Source of the DNA: Brachypodium distachyon
Taxonomy: Eukaryota; Streptophyta; Magnoliopsida; Poales; Poaceae
Reading direction: 5' to 3'
DNA length: 64,000 bases
Assembly (NCBI RefSeq): GCF_000005505.3
Contig: NC_016134.3
Location: 29,525,584 to 29,589,583, forward strand
This document shows positions 58,501-64,000 of the stretch, one piece after another. The translations under genes and the position numbers were made by a program. The first letter of the stretch is position 1. Each line of letters opens with the position of its first letter. The notes under the pieces are model-generated. The model searched no databases. It was not told where the DNA came from and worked only from the letters and a program-made list of their open reading frames with translations.

Positions 58501-58984
58501 AAACGCTAGCATAGGAGTAGCATCTAGCACATCTTGCATAATCCGATCTGAAAAGACGCGTATTTGGTCAAGGTATCCGTATTTTCCTGTACGAATTTGA
58601 CCCGGGCAGAACAGATCCCGCAAACTGGACCGAAAAACCTTTTCTGGGCCACTTTGCGGATTCTGTTCTTCCCGGTTCGCCACAAATCAGTAAAATTGGT
58701 ACCATAGAGAAAACAACAGTTCGACAGTTCATACACTACATACAGTTCATAAACCCTATAGTGATATGAATTGAAACATCATGGTATATAAAACAGACAT
58801 TTAATGGGACTTGACCAGAAGATACTAAATCGATGTGTCTACACGAAAAAACGTAAGCGCGACAAACATGCACAAAGAAGATTAACTGACAAGCACATGC
58901 TAAGCAACGCAATTTGTCTTCATGCCAGTTGGAATAAGGTAGACATAAAACCAGTAAACGGAAATTAAATCTTAAAAGACACAT

Positions 58985-59230
58985 CCCCAGTTCACAATTG
59001 ACCGTGACAAGTTCAAGTACTGCAAGTCCGCAACACAATTGACGGCCAGGTCATGATACATAGAGGTTCAATTTTCTTCTGGAGCACATCACAGGTCCAT
59101 GGACAGCATGCAGAATGGAAGAAGCTACAGCGTACAAGCCTTTCTGCCTCCAGCCACCGGAATGTAATTCTAGATATACCTGCAGAGCAAATGACCAATG
59201 TCATCAGTTAATCTCAAGGACTTTTTTGTG
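58985..59230 (-). repeat. F-box 3' module, copy C
   Basis: Complete module with acceptor TGCAG at 59180; in gene C it continues the reading frame for 42 codons to a TGA. Confidence 0.75.
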
Positions 59231-62200
59231 TGACTCACTCAAACAGTAACAAGCATTAGCTTTACCGTTAGGAAAATTGTGCTAAAAGCTCAAGGGTTGA
59301 ATCATCTCAGCATTATTGGGCAAACCCAACACTACGTTAAAAAAGGGAACGGTACTAGGATGCCAGGGGTAATTTGTAGGCACACGTTGAACTTCTATTG
59401 TTTACATATTCTCAAGTTTCTTACTACATTCTATCTCAGTAGAACCATGCAACAGTGGTTAAAATACCTCCTTAATTAGAGGCAACTAGGAACAGCCTAG
59501 CCTATGGGAATCATTTGAGTATTATTTGTTATCTGTCGGCGCATATTTTGGGCCCCCTGGGGTCAAAAGCACAAACACCTGGTTTCTCCCTCATATGCAC
59601 ATATAAATTTTAGAAAGAATTGCAAGAGTTAAATAGTCATTACAACTCATATTTTATCAAATTCATGAAACCACAAGTGAAGGATCGTGCATCCAGTGCC
59701 CATCCACTTATTAATCGATATATACTCCACTTCCTTCACTCCAAATAGACAATGCATTTTCTTTGCAGTCCATGGCATACAAAATAGAAATTCGGCAACT
59801 ACTCAGTGTTTATCTTTTGTACCCGGTGGTCAGCATGAATTATTGAATTCTATAGTGGTCAAAATCGAAGAAACTAGACTGCACAAAATCCATGGCAACA
59901 GCCAACGCATAGTTTGGACCAGACAGACTGTATTATTAGAGGCTAATGGTAGGAGTGGGCACAAAAACCAAGAAACCACTAGGAGTATAAGGTAATCGAT
60001 TCTGATTACACATTTAAACCTCAGATTTAAAGTTCAGTTCTAAATTTAGGGTGACCAACTATAGTATGAATATTGTAAGTTTAGTAAAAGGGTTAATTTG
60101 ATATATGCCACAGCAATTTTGAAAAATGTCACTACAATTCTCATTCTTTGAAAAATGCCACTGCAGTGGCACCTTTTGACCCATTGTAGTGGCATTTTTC
60201 GAAGAATCTTCAAATTTGTAATGGCATTTTTCAAAACATGAAAATTGCAGTGGCATTGTTCAAAATCACCAAAATGGCACTGAAATATATCAAATTAACC
60301 CTTAAAAAAAATTTCAGAACTGTGCCCACAGGATTTAATGTTTTCTTACTTTTTTAGTTAATTTCAGATATTTTGTGAGTAACACCGAAAAGAAATTACA
60401 AAGATGCTGAAACTCACTGATATAGCAAGTAAAAATGTCTATTCCTTGAGAAGAAAACAGGCCGGGCATACAGTATTAAATATTGCAGTCATACTTTTAA
60501 TGAAATATAGCATGGTACTCCCTCTTTCCGGTTTGTCCGACCATTAACAAAAAAAATACAATGACCAAGTGGAGAGATGGGATGATGTAATGTCCCCATT
60601 TAATCCTAATTAACCTCGGTAATAAGTCTAGCATGTAGCGCCATGGCAACCACATGATTTTTTTTACTTAAACTGTAAGAGCTACGCGATTGCAGTCTGA
60701 CAATATCTAGATATATAATTTTATAAAGTGGGGAACCAAAGTGTGACCTTCGGGGATCGAACTTTGGTGGGCTACTAGCACACTTGACCGGCTGCAATTT
60801 CAGTCCATTTTCCTACTTGTTCTGCAAGGGGTTCAAGGGAAAGCGCATTAGCCCTATCCTTGGACACTCTGTCACACGGATGCTGCTGGGCTGCTTTCCC
60901 AAAACTTCTCATACCAGATAAACCCACTGGAATGTAAACAGGGACCAGCCTACCTACTAGCATGTATTAAGCGAATAGCTTGTATGGTAGTTGTTAAATA
61001 AAATATGTTTTTTCAGGTCATATTGTAGCTTTAATTCGACTTTCATTCCCTCCTGCCTCGAGAAAAGAAAGGGAACTGCTTGCTGCCAATAGAGATTCTA
61101 GAGACTTTTGCTTCTCTATAATAAGTTGGCGCCTTGGCAGCCTCTTCCTATTGTTCACAGAAACAAAAAACCTCCGCCTGGAATAATAAAAACCTTTTGA
61201 CAATCAACCCTAAACGACCATCTCCCCAACCACCCAAGTTATGCTTTAATTGATGATTTCAATGCGGAATCCACCCGCGCACGCAAATTGGAATGGCCAC
61301 ACGCTCTTATCCCGCCCCCACCATTAACTCTGCTGTTTCCTATACTCCGTGCTACTCCTATAAGCGCGCTCTACACTTTGAAAATTCAGGATTTTTGGTT
61401 AGCTGCCCAACAAATAAGAAGAAAAGCCAGCACAAAATGTACAATAATTGCAAGCAAGCACAGGTATTGCAATGGTCCCAAATGAACAGCAATGCAGAAT
61501 GGCAAGTGTTATAGTTAGCCCTGTAACAATAAAGGAAGTTTGAAGCCAGAAGCTAGAGTGTTGTTGGTTACTTTCAAAGAGGGGACAGCATACAAATCAC
61601 ACTAGGACTAGAAAGATCCATAACCACACAAAATATCAAATGCAATGTAGAAAAACCAGCAACAGTAGTAAAATAGAAAAAAAAATCCGCGAAGCAAGTA
61701 AAGGAAAGACATTCCATTCTGCTGCTACTTAAAACATAACCTTACATACCTGCATAATCAATGCATCATCTAATGTATTGTGCAGAAGTTCAGCTCCATC
61801 TTGTTCACCATGAATGTTCCTGCCTACAAGCGTAAGAAGTCAAGGAATAAATTATAATTTCCAATGAAAAGCCAAGTAGATACGAAGGGGCTGGCATCAA
61901 GTAGATATCTTTATAAACTCACAGGAGTAATTTGAGAAAAGAGTAAAAATACGACTCAGGTTTAATAAAAGCATTAAGTTATAGGAAAAGATAGACAAAA
62001 CCCGTCTACTATAAAACGAAGAGAATAATCCCGAAAAGTGTATACTCACTAGTGTCAGAAAAATGAAGAACATGCACACTCAGACTATTAGCTGAAATAA
62101 GGGAAAATTATCCAAAAAATAGTCTTAATTAGTTCGAACACCCACACTCACTCACATTGCAGCTATGAACTGATACTACCACTATACAATCCATAATATG

Positions 62201-64000
62201 TCAATAGGGAGGCAACTAATAGAAGGGAGCCTACAGAAGCAGAAGTGGTGACATAAAAACATAAAAGGAGCTAGCTATCGATCAGTAACAGATACTATTC
62301 AAGTTCATAGCCACCACATGGTACCACCAAACAAATTAAACATCATAATATTAGAGAACAGTTCTACAGAGCAACATGTCTATATATATGTTGGAGAGAG
62401 ATCATCAAGAAGCGAAATAAAGAATTGATTTATATATACAAAACTAATTAAAAGTGTTAGCTTAACACGAAAGGATGTGAACAACAACATTCCATGAGAT
62501 CTAATTATCAAAAAATAACTTAGTTTTGCTATATGCCTCTACAGTTATGCAGTGTATAGAATTAACATCCTCCAGTAGTACCTGCAGTAGTGTAGACCCA
62601 TTCAAATGGACAGTAACAACACCCGCCATCGATTTCTAACAGTTGCTGGACCTGCACCCATGAAGAGACCCCCATCTGCAATGCATCAAGCCGGACCATG
62701 AAGAGACCTACAGGTGTCGACAGGAATGCCGCATTACTGTCCTCAGCAAATCCTAGCACCATTATGTCCCCGCTCTTTGTTCCTGGAGCCAGGGGAAGCA
62801 GATCATTATTGTTCAGATCAATGCTTGTTACTAGCACCCACGATGAAGCACTATCGGTCATGTTCCTCTTCCAGAATTGGGCGGTTCCTATGTCCGTCAC
62901 AACTAGGAACCCAAGGCAACCAACACCTTCCGCTGCCGACATAACCATGCTGTCGTTGATGCTCTCGGCATAAATATCCACGGGCACTTCTATCAAGTTT
63001 AGGGTCTGCCTGCCCATATCATACTCAAGGATGGCAGCAAGAGAATCCGTAAGCAACCAGTAAATAGAATTCCCAAGCAGAACAGCAGACCTGCCGGGAA
63101 AAAACCGAGCAGGCACAGCATCCTCGGGTGGAGGTGGCGTTGACACAAACTGACCCCATACGCCTGTCTCCGACGAGTAAACGCAGGCAAGCAGTCTTGT
63201 AGGTTGCGCCTCGTCGATTACTACCACGACCACCTTGAAGTGGGGGCACCGGCGACCGTTGTCGTCATCTCTGGAAACACGAACCACTGCCCCATTGATG
63301 GTGGTTAGACCCATTCCCAAGCCCGGGGACATGGCAAGCATGGATCGCTGCTCTGACTCCATCCCGGGGGGAACATTGATGCAGTACCCGCCACGGTGGA
63401 TGATGTCCCACACCAGGAACTTGTTCCAGGTCAAGTGGAGGATTAAAAGGAGACCGTGGCGGCACCCGAGGAGTTTGAAGCTGTCTAGATTTTGGAAACG
63501 CAAGCGGGGGTAGGGCCCCATGGGGAGTGGGGCACCACCTGTAGGCACGAAAGATATTGCTTGCTGTCTTTGGTCCTCGATGAAGAGACCAAAGATGGGG
63601 GAGTTGCGGCGGTGGTGGAGGCGGAAGCGGCGAGCGAAGCGGGTTTCGGAGACGAGGTGGAGCCAGCGCTTGGACACAAGGGAGGCGCGCGGGAGCAAGG
63701 ACGGCTGCGGAGGAAGCCGGACGAGGATCTCGCGTAAGAGGTCCTCGTCCTCCAAAGGCGACGACGAGCCGTGGTGGCGGCTGCGGCGAGGGGTGGGGAG
63801 CGCAAGACTAAGAGCTAGGCTGGGCTCGTCGTCGTTGTCGTCGTCCAGCGCCTGCGACGACGAGCCGTGGTGGCGGCGGCTGCGAGGGGTGGGGAGCGCA
63901 AGCGTCAGGGCTAGGCTGGGGTCGTCGCGGTCGTCGTCGTGCAGCGGAGGCGGCGGAGCCGGCGAGGACGAGCGGCGGCGGATGATTGGGGCGGGTGAGT
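59051..64000 (-). CDS. F-box gene C, 5' end outside the window
   Basis: Exons: 62582 to the right edge, 61750-61823 (NIHGEQDGAELLHNT) and 59051-59179, joined in frame by GT-AG introns. The frame is open to position 63999; the start codon lies beyond. N-terminal part carries two copies of a segment with SLAL(T/S)LALPTPR and HHGSSS. F-box: DLLREILVRLPPQPSLLPRA, SLVSKRWLHLVSETRFARRF. F-box-associated region: LLGCRHGLLLILHLTWNKFL, LACVYSSETGVWG, AVLLGNSIYWLL, LGFLVVTDIGTAQFWKR. The last exon is assigned by splice-site fit and is less sure. By family it would be a substrate receptor of an SCF E3 ubiquitin ligase. It is the only copy here without a visible lesion. Confidence 0.85.
60090..60302. mobile_element. 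Foldback MITE
   Basis: 213 bp with inverted ends GGGTTAATTTGATATAT ... ATATATCAAATTAACCC and an internally palindromic body of AAAATGCCACTGCA-like units. Lies in the last intron of F-box gene C. TSD not resolved. Confidence 0.7.
60303..61749. other. Intron of F-box gene C
   Basis: No exon recognised. It contains a Stowaway-like end (CTCCCTCTTTCCGG, 60521), a pol III B-box-like GTTCGATCCCCG on the minus strand near 60.76 kb, and sequence shared with the gene B intron (AAAATGTACAATAATTGCAAG at 61.43 kb). Confidence 0.45.
61824..62581 (-). other. Intron 1 of F-box gene C
   Basis: AT-rich; colinear with 54.35-55.0 kb of gene B (CACTAGTGTCA, AATTATCCAAAAAAT and TATGTTGGAGAG shared). No repeats of note. 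Confidence 0.6.
63767..63925 (-). repeat. In-frame tandem duplication in the N-terminus of F-box gene C
   Basis: Two units of about 93 bp, each coding a segment with SLALxLALPTPR, basic residues and HHGSSS, followed by an acidic DDD run. Genes A and B have one unit. Confidence 0.75.

Overview
This window is nuclear DNA of a grass (Poaceae); the genus cannot be fixed from the sequence alone. The evidence is spliced eukaryotic genes with GT-AG introns, nested LTR retrotransposons of the BARE/Angela copia type and the Tat gypsy type, CACTA, Helitron and Stowaway-like elements, a polyol-transporter-like gene, and a tandem F-box cluster whose N-termini are GC-rich.

1-20.6 kb: a Tat-lineage Ty3/gypsy element with gag-pol on the minus strand and its 3' LTR beyond the left edge. 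It carries a spliced accessory gene on the opposite strand, downstream of pol. An intron of that gene holds a young copia element (2509-11790, TSD TCGTC), and the copia leader holds a solo LTR of a third family (8814-10156, TSD GCATT). This is three-level nesting with target duplications at the two inner levels.

20.6-29.4 kb: a broken polyol/monosaccharide transporter whose C-terminus is lost where the gypsy element begins, a gene-poor stretch with MITEs, then a decayed CACTA gene (Transposase_24-like region, DUF8039-like region, Ulp1-like cysteine protease) on the minus strand.

29.4-42.3 kb: the 3' end of a second copia element fused to a plus-strand gypsy integrase fragment, then a second Tat gypsy element on the minus strand (LTR 41298-42295, gag, pol, again with an antisense accessory gene; its 3' LTR was not found).

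42.3-64 kb: a tandem array of minus-strand F-box genes. Copy A (43003-49409) has a Helitron in its intron and a solo copia LTR in exon 2; outside these insertions the frame is intact. Copy B (54257-56408) has a 7-nt frameshifting deletion. Copy D is a fragment near 57 kb with CACTA-like DNA in its 3' module. Copy C (59051 to the right edge) is open but its 5' end lies outside the window. All copies share 3' modules, and A-C share an N-terminal leucine-rich LxLxL (EAR-like) motif.

No operons, CRISPR arrays, rRNA genes or complete tRNA genes were seen. Most genes here belong to transposons; the F-box genes and the transporter remnant are the host content.
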